Below are positions 17,601 to 24,178 of a stretch of DNA of 64,000 bases, piece after piece. How positions within the stretch are numbered: the stretch's first letter is position 1; the number at the start of each line of letters is the position of its first letter. This stretch comes from Nocardia lijiangensis NBRC 108240 (GTDB taxonomy: Bacteria; Actinomycetota; Actinomycetes; Mycobacteriales; Mycobacteriaceae): positions 29,500-93,499 of the forward strand of contig NZ_BDBP01000035.1 in NCBI RefSeq assembly GCF_001613045.1, written 5' to 3'. Made by a program: the position numbers and the translations under genes. The notes under the pieces are model-generated. The model was not told the origin of the DNA, made no database searches, and saw nothing but the letters and a program-made list of their open reading frames with translations.

Positions 17601-20556
17601 CGGCAGAGATCGACTACCGAGTCCGAGCGGAGTCTCTGACCCAGCCGCCCCAACCGCCAGCCGACCATCAGCTGACGATCAACAAACGCAGTCACCGCTT
17701 CCACACGGAGATTCCGGCAACCCATCTGGCCTGCCGTCGGGCGGCGGCATGGGCGCAAGCCCGCAGCCAGACGGGAACCTGGCCGGAGACGGGGACGTTC
17801 GAGTTCTGAACTCCCCGTCGGCCACCGAGTCGACGACCACACCGGCCACGTCCCCCACATCGGCCGCACCGCAGCGCCCCACCCAGGACTACACGGACCG
17901 AACCCAATCACCCACCGGGACAACGCAATCCGGTCCTTCCATGCAGGCACCCGGCGCTCCGCCGAGCGGCCCCGACAACCAGCCGACGAGCACCGGCGCC
18001 CAGACAGGCCCGGACAACCGCACCACTGCGCCCGGCCGCCCCGACAACCGTGCGACCACACCCGACCCCGCGAACCCGAGCAACACCACCGGCACACCGG
18101 GCAACCCGGCACAGACCGACAACCGACAGCCAGTCGGTGACTCGAGGCCTGAAACCCGCACGCCTGCACAGCGCAGCCCCAACCCCCGCAACACATCCGG
18201 CGACCCCGCGCGGACACCCCCGTCCGAGCACCCCACTCGACCGCAAAACCGCGACCCCGTAGCGGACCAACCCACCAGGCCCGAGCACCGCACCCCGTCA
18301 CAGGACCAACCCACCCGGCCGGAACACCGCACCCCCTCACCGAATCAGCCCACCCGGCCGGAACCGCGAACTCCCCTCTCCAACAACCCCACCCGCCCGG
18401 AGCACCGCACCACCCAGGACAACCCGTCCAACGACGTCAACCGCACCACGCCCCAACAAAACCCGACGACGCAAAACCCGAACCGGCGCAGCATCGAAGA
18501 CTGGCAGAACTGGTTCAAACAGCACGAGTACAACCCCAACTCCAGCCCATGGTCCACCACCCCACCGGGCTCCCCCACCGACCTCTCGACTACCCCCGCC
18601 CAATCACAAACGCCCGCAAGCCACCCCGCGAACACGCCTGCCCCCACGACCAACCCAGCCGACCACCCGACCACGCCACTCACCAACACTCAATCCCCGA
18701 GCGGCCCCCAAACCCCCGCAGACAACGCCCCCGTCACACCGGACACCCCAGCAACACCATCGGACCCCACCACCCCACCGGTCACCCACACCCCCACCAG
18801 CACCGCCCTCGGCGACGACCCCGCCACCCACCGAGTCCAAAACAACCTCCGCAACGAAGGCGACTTCGACGTCATCTTCCACGCCGACCAAAACGGCACC
18901 CCCCTCAACAACCTCACCCCCGACCAAATCGTCGACGCCATCCGCAGCAACCCCAACTACAAACCCGGCACCCCCATCCGCCTCATCGCCTGCAACACCG
19001 CCAACAACCCCGACCTGGCCCGCCACATCGCCAACGAACTCGGCGCCCCCGTCCACACCCCCTCCGACGCCGTAGGCACCCCCAACAAACCCAACTCCCC
19101 CGCCCACATCCGCAACAACGGCACCTGGACCACCCACCACCCCACCACCCCCGAAGGCCACACCCCCGCCCCCACCACCCACACCCCAACCACACCCTCG
19201 ACCCCACCCAATCCCGACGAACCCGTCGACTACATGGGCGACGACACCCCGCCCGATTGGGGCAGCCCACCCAACGACGACACCGAACCGAATCCAGCAG
19301 AACGGCCCGCGCCGTCGACCAGCGCGCCTACAACGGCCGACGAACCTGTTCGGAGTCAACCGCCTACCAATATGCATCCGGACGAGGGAGCACAGCGGAC
19401 CGAGAGCGCGGCAACGGACCCAACACGGGAATCCGAGCCACCGGCTCGCAACACCGACACGACTCGGCCGACGCCGGTCGACAACTCGACCACATCGCCG
19501 CAAACACCGACCACATCACCGCAAACACCTGCTGCGGCGCCACCTCCCGGACGGCCCAACGACGTCGACGAACAGGGCCGGGTACGCGGGCGGCATGTCC
19601 CGAACTTTCCCGATCTATCGGACAGGTCGATGGACGAACGGATCAACGATCCCGACTATCGCCGCCGCTACTACCGCGAGTACGAGTCCGGAACCGAGCT
19701 GCGGTTGTTCAAACAAGGTCTGGACGAGTGGGGCGATCCGCTGCCGCGCATTCGACTGATGGCCGACGGCTCGTGGGAAGTCATCAAGGCGGATACGCCG
19801 ATGCGGTACGCCGGGCGCCCGCCCTTCGACTTCGACGCGACCACTCCCAACACCTCCGAGCAGGATCAGGAGCGGCGCGAAACCGCGGAAAAGCACGCCA
19901 CCGCACGCGAACTCGCACTGCAGCGCCTAAGGGATGTCCGTCAGGTCGTCGAGGAAATGCGCGAAGCGGTCGACAACAACAACCTCAACCCACCCGAGCG
20001 CAACGATCCGCAGCCCTATCTGGATCAAGGCGAAGAACGGCTCAAGGACGCCTACGCAAGAGCCACGACGGCCAGCGAAGACTTCGGTGAGTCGGCCGCC
20101 GACCATGCCTCCGACGCCCACATCCGTGACCGCTTCGCGGATCCCGGCGTCACGGCGATCACGCAGATCACCGACGCCGATCTCGGCATCACGGATGACC
20201 GCAAGCAGGGGCGATTCGATCTCATCTATGCAGTCGAGCTGGCCGACGGATCGACCCGATACGTTGTCTATGAAGCGAAAGCTCCGAATGCTCAGCTCGG
20301 CGCGGCCGGTGGGCATCAGCAAGGTAGTCGGAAATACTTCGAACACATAATCGGGAAAATGCGGGGTCCGGGATCCACTCCGGACGAGAAGCTATTGGCC
20401 GACGAACTCGAGAGAGCACTGGAGGAGAAACGAGTGGTATACGCCGAATCCCGTGCCAAAGTATCGAAGTCGGATGACTACACCGGCGCCGTGATTCGAG
20501 AATTCGACCTCCGCACCGAGTCGGAACTCACCCAAGACGAGGGGAACAACCGTTGA
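11617..20556 (+). CDS. Giant WXG/CpnT-type polymorphic toxin with internal deamidase and C-terminal nuclease domains
   Basis: Predicted 2,979-residue secreted toxin; GTG at 11617 is chosen because GGAGGGG sits six bases upstream. Residues 1-300 are a CpnT-like N-terminal WXG module (WPEGDE near 20, then alanine-rich helices). Long Gln/Pro/Thr-rich linkers follow (about 305-1475). Residues about 1480-1640 resemble an actinobacterial zincin-type pretoxin domain without HExxH. Residues about 1700-1885 are a Tox-PL/glutamine-deamidase-like domain with Cys1723 (or Cys1726), His1834 and Asp1851. The frame then crosses the Imm35 gene and enters another Pro/Thr linker. A small alpha/beta domain has His2422 and Cys2459 (IFHAD, IACNT), like clan CD peptidases. 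The end (about 2840-2979) carries D2868, E2886-x-K2888 and Q2902, a PD-(D/E)XK nuclease pattern. The stop overlaps the Imm49 start (TTGA). Export by a type VII system is inferred from the family, not shown here. Confidence 0.88.
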   Translation: MGIEIPEPLQWAAKYVVGAGDWPEGDETAMRRVESAWSGLAETLRGLDSEASYVVKAAISALDGETGAALASHWEKLGGGAGAFDGLIKHVETLADQIGDGAADIEHTKLVIIASLVIFAVEMAAALAAMATGVGAPAGAAAGAAARAATQVAIRVAIKALVKRIISKAAMKAAGRAVLRGAWEAVLEEAFLDVGLKLAQVAADRRDPLSKEEWVESGKTLLTAGVAGATEGLLGGSGGPGRGGSPVVEGLKEVGKESLTGLAGEVAGAATDAALNDRPFDLGEVLTAETLTSSLVGGVQSGIESAGDRGSDAGDGAGDEGAGDEGGPGEGEQGDPGDRNQQDDAGRQDDPGQNQDEGQQDDPGRQGDQGQQNQNQNQQDGPGRDQQDPGRTQPSGTQNDSGQQSQPAGSQQSQPSGQQNQPSGQQSQSSEQPNQPTGQQNQSSDQSSQPSGQQTQPSGQQNQSPEQSTPPPGPQSQSPDQPTGQQTQPSGQQNQSPEQPSQSSQPTGQQSPPSDQQSQPSGQQTPAGQQNQSPEQSTPPSGQQSQPSGQQPQPSDQSAQPSGQQSQPSGSAGDPGQPPSGQSTQPGQSTQQDQSPGTEQTPTQRNDSQPNTPNPTGSTNSSTPTGGDPQRPGPGDSTGQDNTPPARDTTPDDPSSHATTQEGPSNQTGTPPTGQNSGGNPSSQNPAPTSPSNPSSTNAPSTSPDATDQNGRENNPTSSTPTGSVPTQPTTPSNPTTPTSGVPGTIPTQDPSRNTDDRTPSTPSTPANGTPSTPSTPGNTTPSSPATTPVTPTGANPGTSNADDTTTSATTPPGTTGTPAASNPTTPAPNAPAAATPPPSAPTSPPPTGPTQSNPSGTVSTDTAGSPTSSTSASPAANTPTAGTPSSSTPSSSNPTIPTTLHPTGPVSTDTATASATATAAPSGPAFPASTPTDTARPTGDSTPASTPASTPTTAQPGSNPNQPASTTPNAGPPNLSTPQRPGTTPNPASTNTSPADTRYSGTPTNAAPPTGTTPNTTAQTSPSQRPSTPTNTQPSTAPNQPAATTPNTGRQTPPTPQRPGTTPNPASANQSPADTRSPGAPATPTDAAQPTGTAPSSTAETSPSQRPGTPADDDTQPSTAPRPGTPTNASNRADDSGQPTQSRLGNETPANSTPPQQKPNPLGPANRPGFDPANHKYIAHYNDGRPIPRDPFYAGQYNPHIGRYQPTEAEIRAEREQLQNNSNSTDTTTTNTTSPDPSSDTSTHPGSSAYPVQPQPNATTPTSTPADPGRPQTPLPNVRAPESTPPQHGQPPTRATPQNANPHNTPHRPGPQPPRTTDPRNTPHRPAPQPPRTNPQNADPRNTPHRPAPQPPRTNPQNPDPRNTPNRPAPQPPHTTPQNSDPRNNQPNRPAPQPPHTNPRNADPRNRPAPQHPRTSPQNADPRNTPTPQHPHTNPQNADPRHNQPAPDPARTTQPNPNSPGTPPGPSNRPQTPDSPLQRQIDQARSAREFYRRQTPLGGTTSVQARGIHAGLGRPDYEVRRHRLPSGEYVSVVTVRVHVSPNAGISPNDTRRLMSNTENAADAAFNSAPSLLSGDRVLVDVVFTNDPANAHLDVNATPIGEGRNNWSPGDSPATLADNLRMHLGLMPSPTGGDPGFTPDDLRQLSNDIAAANTDTRFDNPSDTRIEGPERLESVEDPSYQHYVEDSLRNGNEFQVGADPRTHPYGQLINDGGPTFPGRSNNCLDCSLSALSSFFGNPQISAPRYGDVLPDGTVDNSSGERKGPQRAAQWLNQPWEYHSNSGTPLVNQFTDLHNRVAALGPGSAALVINEWHARDANGDLRYDENNRPITVSSHATVIVYPPGASGPVWWDPQSGQTSDTPPAWMVDESCGLWSIPIAPDQGGNNGAPATNPSTSAGLPDGVPRLEPAVHDLRDGARLGLPTDSDTGGASERPGTGPGELRGQQTDRNSDGAPQSASDSDREGIRRSDSDGTTGPGLPGVSTDVESPDRTNPGDPGRDRLPSPSGVSDPAAPTASRPSADDQQTQSPLPHGDSGNPSGLPSGGGMGASPQPDGNLAGDGDVRVLNSPSATESTTTPATSPTSAAPQRPTQDYTDRTQSPTGTTQSGPSMQAPGAPPSGPDNQPTSTGAQTGPDNRTTAPGRPDNRATTPDPANPSNTTGTPGNPAQTDNRQPVGDSRPETRTPAQRSPNPRNTSGDPARTPPSEHPTRPQNRDPVADQPTRPEHRTPSQDQPTRPEHRTPSPNQPTRPEPRTPLSNNPTRPEHRTTQDNPSNDVNRTTPQQNPTTQNPNRRSIEDWQNWFKQHEYNPNSSPWSTTPPGSPTDLSTTPAQSQTPASHPANTPAPTTNPADHPTTPLTNTQSPSGPQTPADNAPVTPDTPATPSDPTTPPVTHTPTSTALGDDPATHRVQNNLRNEGDFDVIFHADQNGTPLNNLTPDQIVDAIRSNPNYKPGTPIRLIACNTANNPDLARHIANELGAPVHTPSDAVGTPNKPNSPAHIRNNGTWTTHHPTTPEGHTPAPTTHTPTTPSTPPNPDEPVDYMGDDTPPDWGSPPNDDTEPNPAERPAPSTSAPTTADEPVRSQPPTNMHPDEGAQRTESAATDPTRESEPPARNTDTTRPTPVDNSTTSPQTPTTSPQTPAAAPPPGRPNDVDEQGRVRGRHVPNFPDLSDRSMDERINDPDYRRRYYREYESGTELRLFKQGLDEWGDPLPRIRLMADGSWEVIKADTPMRYAGRPPFDFDATTPNTSEQDQERRETAEKHATARELALQRLRDVRQVVEEMREAVDNNNLNPPERNDPQPYLDQGEERLKDAYARATTASEDFGESAADHASDAHIRDRFADPGVTAITQITDADLGITDDRKQGRFDLIYAVELADGSTRYVVYEAKAPNAQLGAAGGHQQGSRKYFEHIIGKMRGPGSTPDEKLLADELERALEEKRVVYAESRAKVSKSDDYTGAVIREFDLRTESELTQDEGNNR
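12640..13340 (+). repeat. Gln/Ser/Pro/Gly-rich repeats in the toxin linker
   Basis: Degenerate short repeats such as SQPSGQQ and NQPSGQQ run through toxin residues about 341-575. The coding strand is full of CAG and CAA codons. The length is likely to vary by slippage. The segment probably acts as a flexible, disordered spacer between the WXG module and the toxin domains. Confidence 0.85.
15480..15965 (+). repeat. Tandem repeat encoding NADPRNTPxRPAPQPPRT units
   Basis: About eight imperfect units of roughly 18-21 residues (core RNTPHRPAPQPP then RTNPQNADP) run through toxin residues about 1288-1450. At DNA level the units share runs such as CCGCACCGCAGCCTCCCC. They are protein-coding repeats in frame with the toxin. 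They have no unique spacers, so they are not a CRISPR array. Confidence 0.88.
17258..17264 (+). promoter_or_regulatory. Strong Shine-Dalgarno inside the toxin ORF, for the nested immunity gene
   Basis: AAGGAGG lies five bases before the ATG at 17270, within codons of the toxin frame. It is one of the best ribosome binding sites in the window. It shows that translation is meant to start here, out of frame with the toxin. Confidence 0.85.
17270..17809 (+). CDS. YrhB/Imm35-type immunity protein, nested in the toxin ORF
   Basis: A 179-residue protein read in the +2 frame while the toxin uses frame 1. Residues about 1-95 fit the YrhB/Imm35 immunity fold: an N-terminal helix, ETEHGWVCQP, then GLGNYVVNKQTGIVTAH. 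This family typically sits directly after Tox-PL-type deamidase toxins, which is exactly where this gene starts, at the end of the deamidase domain. It should neutralise that domain in the cytoplasm. Codons from 17270 to about 17640 have the G/C-rich third positions expected of a real gene here, while the toxin frame over the same bases has many A/T third positions. Beyond about 17690 the situation reverses, so the last 40 or so residues look like a tail overprinted on the toxin linker. The gene is almost certainly real; the family call is by pattern only. Confidence 0.85.
   Translation: MARQLQTRAQVQDYLTEFLGSNQQCTIYETEHGWVCQPILTPEELASGRGLGLGNYVVNKQTGIVTAHRSLPPTVIGREFDEAIRTGQPVQGYQVYPPTWRVQIERIRETPAEIDYRVRAESLTQPPQPPADHQLTINKRSHRFHTEIPATHLACRRAAAWAQARSQTGTWPETGTFEF
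18270..18420 (+). repeat. Tandem repeat encoding QPTRPEHRTPS units
   Basis: Four to five copies of a 12-13 residue unit (core PTRPEHRTP) lie in the second toxin linker, at residues about 2218-2268. The composition matches the linker upstream of the deamidase domain. This supports one continuous toxin gene on both sides of the nested immunity gene. Confidence 0.8.
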
Positions 20557-21446
20557 GCAATCGAGTCGTTGTGTCGCGCACGCCTATAGGCCATGATCAC
20601 CTGGACATCAGCACCGGGCTTTGTGTCAAGTCTCTCAGCGACCTCTCTCGCGATACCAATTTAGAGCGCAAACTGGAGTCTTTTCTTGCCAACAACGCAT
20701 TCGATCTGGCGGGAAACCTCAGCTATTCAGACCCTCGCGGCGAATCGGACATGCTACAACGTGCGGTCCTACTCGGCACCCGAATCAGAAACGCTAGGCT
20801 CCTGAGCTACTACAAAACAAAGAACGAGAGTTTCACGCTGCGCATCGATGGGCGCGATCACACAGTGCGCGGCTTGGGAATAAAGACCCATTCCCGCTCG
20901 ATTGGCGATTTTCTCGCAACGCTGTGGCCCGTGATCGTCTGTCGCGACAGCGAACAGAGCGGCTTTCTCGCGACATATCCGCTGGACGCGACACGACACC
21001 CCACGAACTTGTTCAATGCCTACCACTATCTGTGGGCACAGGCCTGGCAAGAGTTCCTCACCGACGCCCCCGGCGCGGGGGATACAGTGGAGGATGCTTT
21101 GCGTGCCACCGATCCCGCCACCTACACGTATGCCGAAAACGCGAGCACCGGGTGGCGTGACTACGCCGATCGCATTGCCCGTCCGTCCCTGGAATTGCTC
21201 GGGCATCTCATCCGAACAGACGGTGCCGCCTTCAACGAGACGTTGGCGAATGCCCTCCGAAACTACGATTCGTACTGGCACGCTCCCGAGTCGGGCATCG
21301 GATCGTCGGACTTCATCGCCTGGCCGCTCTTGGCGCTCAGTTGCGCGGCGATCGATCGCGGCATCGACCTGACCGTCGAGTCCGACTACCTGCCGCAAGC
21401 CCTGCTCGACCCTGAGTGGCCGGCTCGCCACTCGCCGGACTACTGA
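20553..21446 (+). CDS. Imm49-family immunity protein, first copy
   Basis: A 297-residue protein that starts at TTG 20553, overlapping the toxin stop as TTGA, with a GAGGGGAAC ribosome binding site just upstream. It matches the Imm49 pattern: LWPVIVCRD mid-protein, YHYLWAQAWQEFL, then FIAWPLLALSCAAIDRG and a C-terminal VESDYLPQALL. Imm49 proteins are immunity partners of polymorphic toxins. Its coupling to the toxin stop points to the C-terminal nuclease as target. It is cytoplasmic, with no signal peptide or membrane segment. Base composition is slightly less GC-rich than the neighbours, which suits a mobile immunity gene. Confidence 0.85.
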   Translation: MSNRVVVSRTPIGHDHLDISTGLCVKSLSDLSRDTNLERKLESFLANNAFDLAGNLSYSDPRGESDMLQRAVLLGTRIRNARLLSYYKTKNESFTLRIDGRDHTVRGLGIKTHSRSIGDFLATLWPVIVCRDSEQSGFLATYPLDATRHPTNLFNAYHYLWAQAWQEFLTDAPGAGDTVEDALRATDPATYTYAENASTGWRDYADRIARPSLELLGHLIRTDGAAFNETLANALRNYDSYWHAPESGIGSSDFIAWPLLALSCAAIDRGIDLTVESDYLPQALLDPEWPARHSPDY

Positions 21447-21479
21447 CCGCAGATCTCCTGACACCAGCCGGAGGCAAGC

Positions 21480-22400
21480 TTGACCAGCCCGCATGTCGTT
21501 CCCCGCCACGAAGCGCCCTTCCGCGGCCGCTTCGGGTCACGCGCCGAAATCATGTCCGAACTGGGCGTGGCCACCCAGACGATAGCGACGACTCTGTCCC
21601 GCGAGGTCATCTCGAACGACCCGCAAGGTGCACTCGCCGCAGTAGCTCAGGGTTCCTTCACAACAGCCGAGATCTTGAGCCTGACGCACCCCAACGGGGA
21701 GTCCGACTGGCTGCAACGCGCCGTAGTCAACGCTGCCAACGCACAGGTGGCTCGCTTCCAGTCCTACAACGCTGCGGGCGGAGCCGCGACCATCACCGCA
21801 ATCATCGACCGCCGTATGTGGGATATCCCCACGACGGGCGAGAGCACACCGCCACCGATCACCGCCTGGCTCGATGGACTCTGGGCAGCACTCATCTGCC
21901 GCGACCACCGCCTCATCAACTTCTTGCTCGGCACTCCCGATACAGAACCACTTTCCGTCGACCGTCTCATCGGCTCCGGCAACGAAATCAACGATTACCA
22001 TTTCCTCTGGGCGAAGGCATGGCGGCAGTACTGGACAGCACGCGCCGACGAAGTCCAGGCAGTCCTCGACGCCGAAAAGGCAACGCTTCCAGAGAATTAC
22101 AATCGCCCTGAGCCCGACACCGCACCCTACGGCATCCTCATCGCTTACCCCGCGATAAACCTCCTTTCCCTCCTTGTGCACCGCCAAGTCGCCGACTTCA
22201 ACACAGCTCTCGCACAAGCCCTCGAAGACCACTCCGCGTACTGGTCCAGCGGCGATCGCGAAATGAATCCCCACGGACTCATCGCCTGGCCCCTTCTCGC
22301 CGTCGCCTCCGAGGCCGTAAACCGCGGCATACAAATCCAAGTCGAGTCGAACTACCTCCCGTCGGCTCTCCTGGAAAGGGATTGGGCACAGCCGGCCTGA
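21480..22400 (+). CDS. Imm49-family immunity protein, second copy
   Basis: A 306-residue paralogue of the preceding gene. It shares LTHPNGESDWLQRAV (SYSDPRGESDMLQRAV in copy one), LWAALICRD, YHFLWAKAWRQYW, LIAWPLLAVASEAVNRG and VESNYLPSALL. The start is TTG at 21480 with GGAGG six bases upstream; no ATG lies near the conserved N-terminus. The 33-base gap to copy one implies cotranscription. Either a local duplication diverged to protect against a different toxin variant, or this is an orphan immunity gene kept from an earlier toxin tip. The sequence does not decide which. Confidence 0.83.
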   Translation: MTSPHVVPRHEAPFRGRFGSRAEIMSELGVATQTIATTLSREVISNDPQGALAAVAQGSFTTAEILSLTHPNGESDWLQRAVVNAANAQVARFQSYNAAGGAATITAIIDRRMWDIPTTGESTPPPITAWLDGLWAALICRDHRLINFLLGTPDTEPLSVDRLIGSGNEINDYHFLWAKAWRQYWTARADEVQAVLDAEKATLPENYNRPEPDTAPYGILIAYPAINLLSLLVHRQVADFNTALAQALEDHSAYWSSGDREMNPHGLIAWPLLAVASEAVNRGIQIQVESNYLPSALLERDWAQPA

Positions 22401-22453
22401 CATCCAGGACGAGCGACCGCGCCCGCCGACAAGTACCGCGAAGAAGGGGACGA

Positions 22454-22840
22454 ATGCCCACCCTGAACACCGTCGGGATCTACCGGGAGATGTACCGGAA
22501 CCCGAAAGACGAGCTGCCTTCGCTGCGGGAGGCGAACGCTACCCAACCGCTCACGGATCGGCAGGCGATCCTGGAGTACATGCGCTCGGCCCCACCGGTT
22601 TTCGACGTACTGGAGGACGTGGTCGACCTGTTCGACAACACCACGGTGATCCCCGGCGGTCCGTCGCTGATCTCGGATGGGCAGTGGATCTGGCGGGTGG
22701 ATTCGATCCACTACCTGGCGACCTACCGGTTGAACTTCCCGGAGGCGTTCCTGTTCCACGTCCGGGACGCGGGTTACCAGCCGCCGACCGAAGTGCCGGA
22801 CAGCGACGAGTTCGATGCGGAAGTGCTGTCCTACTTCTGA
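22454..22840 (+). CDS. Hypothetical protein, 128 residues, at the end of the toxin-immunity operon
   Basis: The start is ATG 22454, preceded by GAAGGGGA. The protein opens TLNTVGIYREMYRNPKDELPS and has the block GGPSLISDGQWIWRVD with YLATYRLNFPEAF after it. It has no membrane segment or signal peptide. I do not recognise a named family. Its size, acidic C-terminus (PDSDEFDAE) and place after two immunity genes suggest a further immunity-like or accessory role, but that is inference from context. The stop codon lies within a 30-bp tandem duplication. Confidence 0.7.
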   Translation: MPTLNTVGIYREMYRNPKDELPSLREANATQPLTDRQAILEYMRSAPPVFDVLEDVVDLFDNTTVIPGGPSLISDGQWIWRVDSIHYLATYRLNFPEAFLFHVRDAGYQPPTEVPDSDEFDAEVLSYF

Positions 22841-22877
22841 ACCCCGGCGGAAGTGCTGTCCTACTTCTGAGCACCGG
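22818..22877 (+). repeat. 30-bp tandem duplication spanning the stop codon
   Basis: The unit beginning CGGAAGTGCTGTCCTACTTC occurs at 22818-22847 and again at 22848-22877. The first 23 bases, including TGA, are identical and only two later bases differ. The second copy leaves an untranslated duplicate of the gene's last seven codons just downstream of its stop. Confidence 0.9.
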
Positions 22878-23218
22878 CGGCAAGAATCCCCGCCTTGCCC
22901 TTCCACACAGACGTTTCGTACGCCGCACATAGGCGGCGACCCTGTGACACGTACGAAAAGTGTGTGCCGACCTCCCGCTGCCCGGCCTCGACGGTCCACG
23001 TCCCGGACCGTCACGCCGCCAAGGCGAATCGCTTAGTGCCACGCAACTTCTGAGCTCAGTCGGCAACCAGGGCTATTTCATCAGCGGAGCGGCGGCCGAT
23101 CGAAGGGACCGTCGGACGTACGGGAGCCACCTTCGGTCGTACGGCTCGCCCGCGATCGAAGGTGACAATCGGTTCATCCCGCGGGACGAAGACCGCGCAA
23201 CCCGCTCACCGCCGACTT
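22841..23218. other. Convergent intergenic region with nested hairpins
   Basis: No gene is supported between the toxin operon and cobM. The region holds an 8-base inverted repeat TTTCGTAC (22914-22921) / GTACGAAA (22951-22958), and its interior contains a second stem CGCCGC (22921-22926) / GCGGCG (22933-22938). A third, compact hairpin lies at 22990-23012. Short open frames here are shadows without ribosome binding sites. Confidence 0.6.
22990..23012. terminator. Candidate terminator hairpin between convergent genes
   Basis: GACGGTCC (22990-22997) pairs with GGACCGTC (23005-23012) around a 7-base loop. There is no T-run, as is common in actinobacteria. Its place between convergent transcripts supports a termination role. 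Confidence 0.45.
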
Positions 23219-23995
23219 TCAGCGGCGACCCGGTTCATCCGCCGTCACCGAGTGACGGTCGCGAGCCGGGTCGTAGAGGTGGGAGACGGTGCACGACAGG
23301 GCGGGGGTCAGGGCGCGGCCGACGAGGATGACGGCTGCCTGCCGGAGGGCGGCGGCTTCGACCTGGTCGGCGATGTCGGTGAGGGTGCCGCGCAGGATCA
23401 GTTGGTCGGGCTGGCTTGCCCGGTACACGACTGCGACGGGGCAGTCGGGTCCGTAGTCGGCGACCAGTTCGGCGGCCAGGGTCCGGATGCGGGTGATGGC
23501 CAGGTGCAGGACGACGGTGGCGCCGGTGTGGGCGAAGTTGGCCAGGGACTCGGATTCCGGCATGGCGGTGGAGCGGGCCTGGGTGCGGGTGAGCACGACC
23601 GACTGCACGAGTTCAGGGACAGTGAGTTCCGTGCCGAGCAGCGCGGCCGCGGCGGCGTAGGCGGGGACGCCGGGGGTGACGTCCCAGGGTATGCCGTGGG
23701 CGTCGAGGCGGCGGGTCTGTTCGGTGAGCGCCGAGTACAGGGATGGGTCGCCGGAGCAGAGGCGCGCGACGTCGCGACCGGATTCGTGGGCGCGCACCAG
23801 ATGGGCGGTGATCTGGTCGATGTCCAAGCGCTGGGTGTCGATCAGCTCGGTGTCTGGCGCGCAGTTGGCCAGCACCTCCGGGTCGAGGTAGGTGCCCGCG
23901 TAGAGGCAGACAGGGGAGGTGCGCAGGAGGTTGACCGCTCGTACGGTCAGCAGGTCCGCGGCGCCCGGCCCAGCCCCGATGAAGTGCACGGTCAT
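23219..23995 (-). CDS. cobM: Precorrin-4 C11-methyltransferase
   Basis: A 258-residue SAM-dependent methyltransferase of the aerobic cobalamin (corrin ring) pathway, which methylates precorrin-4 at C-11. It starts MTVHFIGAGPGAADLLT, the glycine-rich first strand-loop of the CobM/CysG-type fold. Next come YAGTYLDPEVLA, then ARLCSGDPSLYSAL (substrate/SAM loop) and DVTPGVPAYAAAAA. Length is normal for CobM. ATG 23995 is chosen because it sits directly before the conserved first strand; an in-frame start eight codons earlier adds an unconserved PPPRLTR segment. No other cobalamin gene is beside it, so it stands alone here. Confidence 0.93.
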   Translation of the reverse strand: MTVHFIGAGPGAADLLTVRAVNLLRTSPVCLYAGTYLDPEVLANCAPDTELIDTQRLDIDQITAHLVRAHESGRDVARLCSGDPSLYSALTEQTRRLDAHGIPWDVTPGVPAYAAAAALLGTELTVPELVQSVVLTRTQARSTAMPESESLANFAHTGATVVLHLAITRIRTLAAELVADYGPDCPVAVVYRASQPDQLILRGTLTDIADQVEAAALRQAAVILVGRALTPALSCTVSHLYDPARDRHSVTADEPGRR

Positions 23996-24178
23996 GCGGG
24001 TCAGTCTAGGTGGCGGCACGACCTGTCCTCGGCCGCCTCGTAACGTCGATCGTCTGGGAGGTCGAACGGCGCAGACACCCCGCGGATCAGCTCTCTGCGG
24101 CAGTGGGACGCCGGGGCCTGGTCACGACAACGGACGGCACAAATGTCCGCCACAGGTCGCCGGAATCCAGCCCTTCGC

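Noticed and set aside
17269..17690. Simple sequencing frameshift joining two toxin genes
   Set aside because: Not excluded, but the linker composition and repeats are alike on both sides and no frame change is needed to read the toxin from 11617 to 20556; it is kept as the refutation test of the main finding.
12110..19503. Many large minus-strand and third-frame open frames across the toxin
   Set aside because: They are shadows of the C-rich or G-rich coding repeats, with monotonous composition and no start signals.
18549..20090. Plus-strand frame of 513 codons inside the toxin
   Set aside because: Pro/His/Arg-rich shadow; the nuclease motifs lie in the toxin frame.
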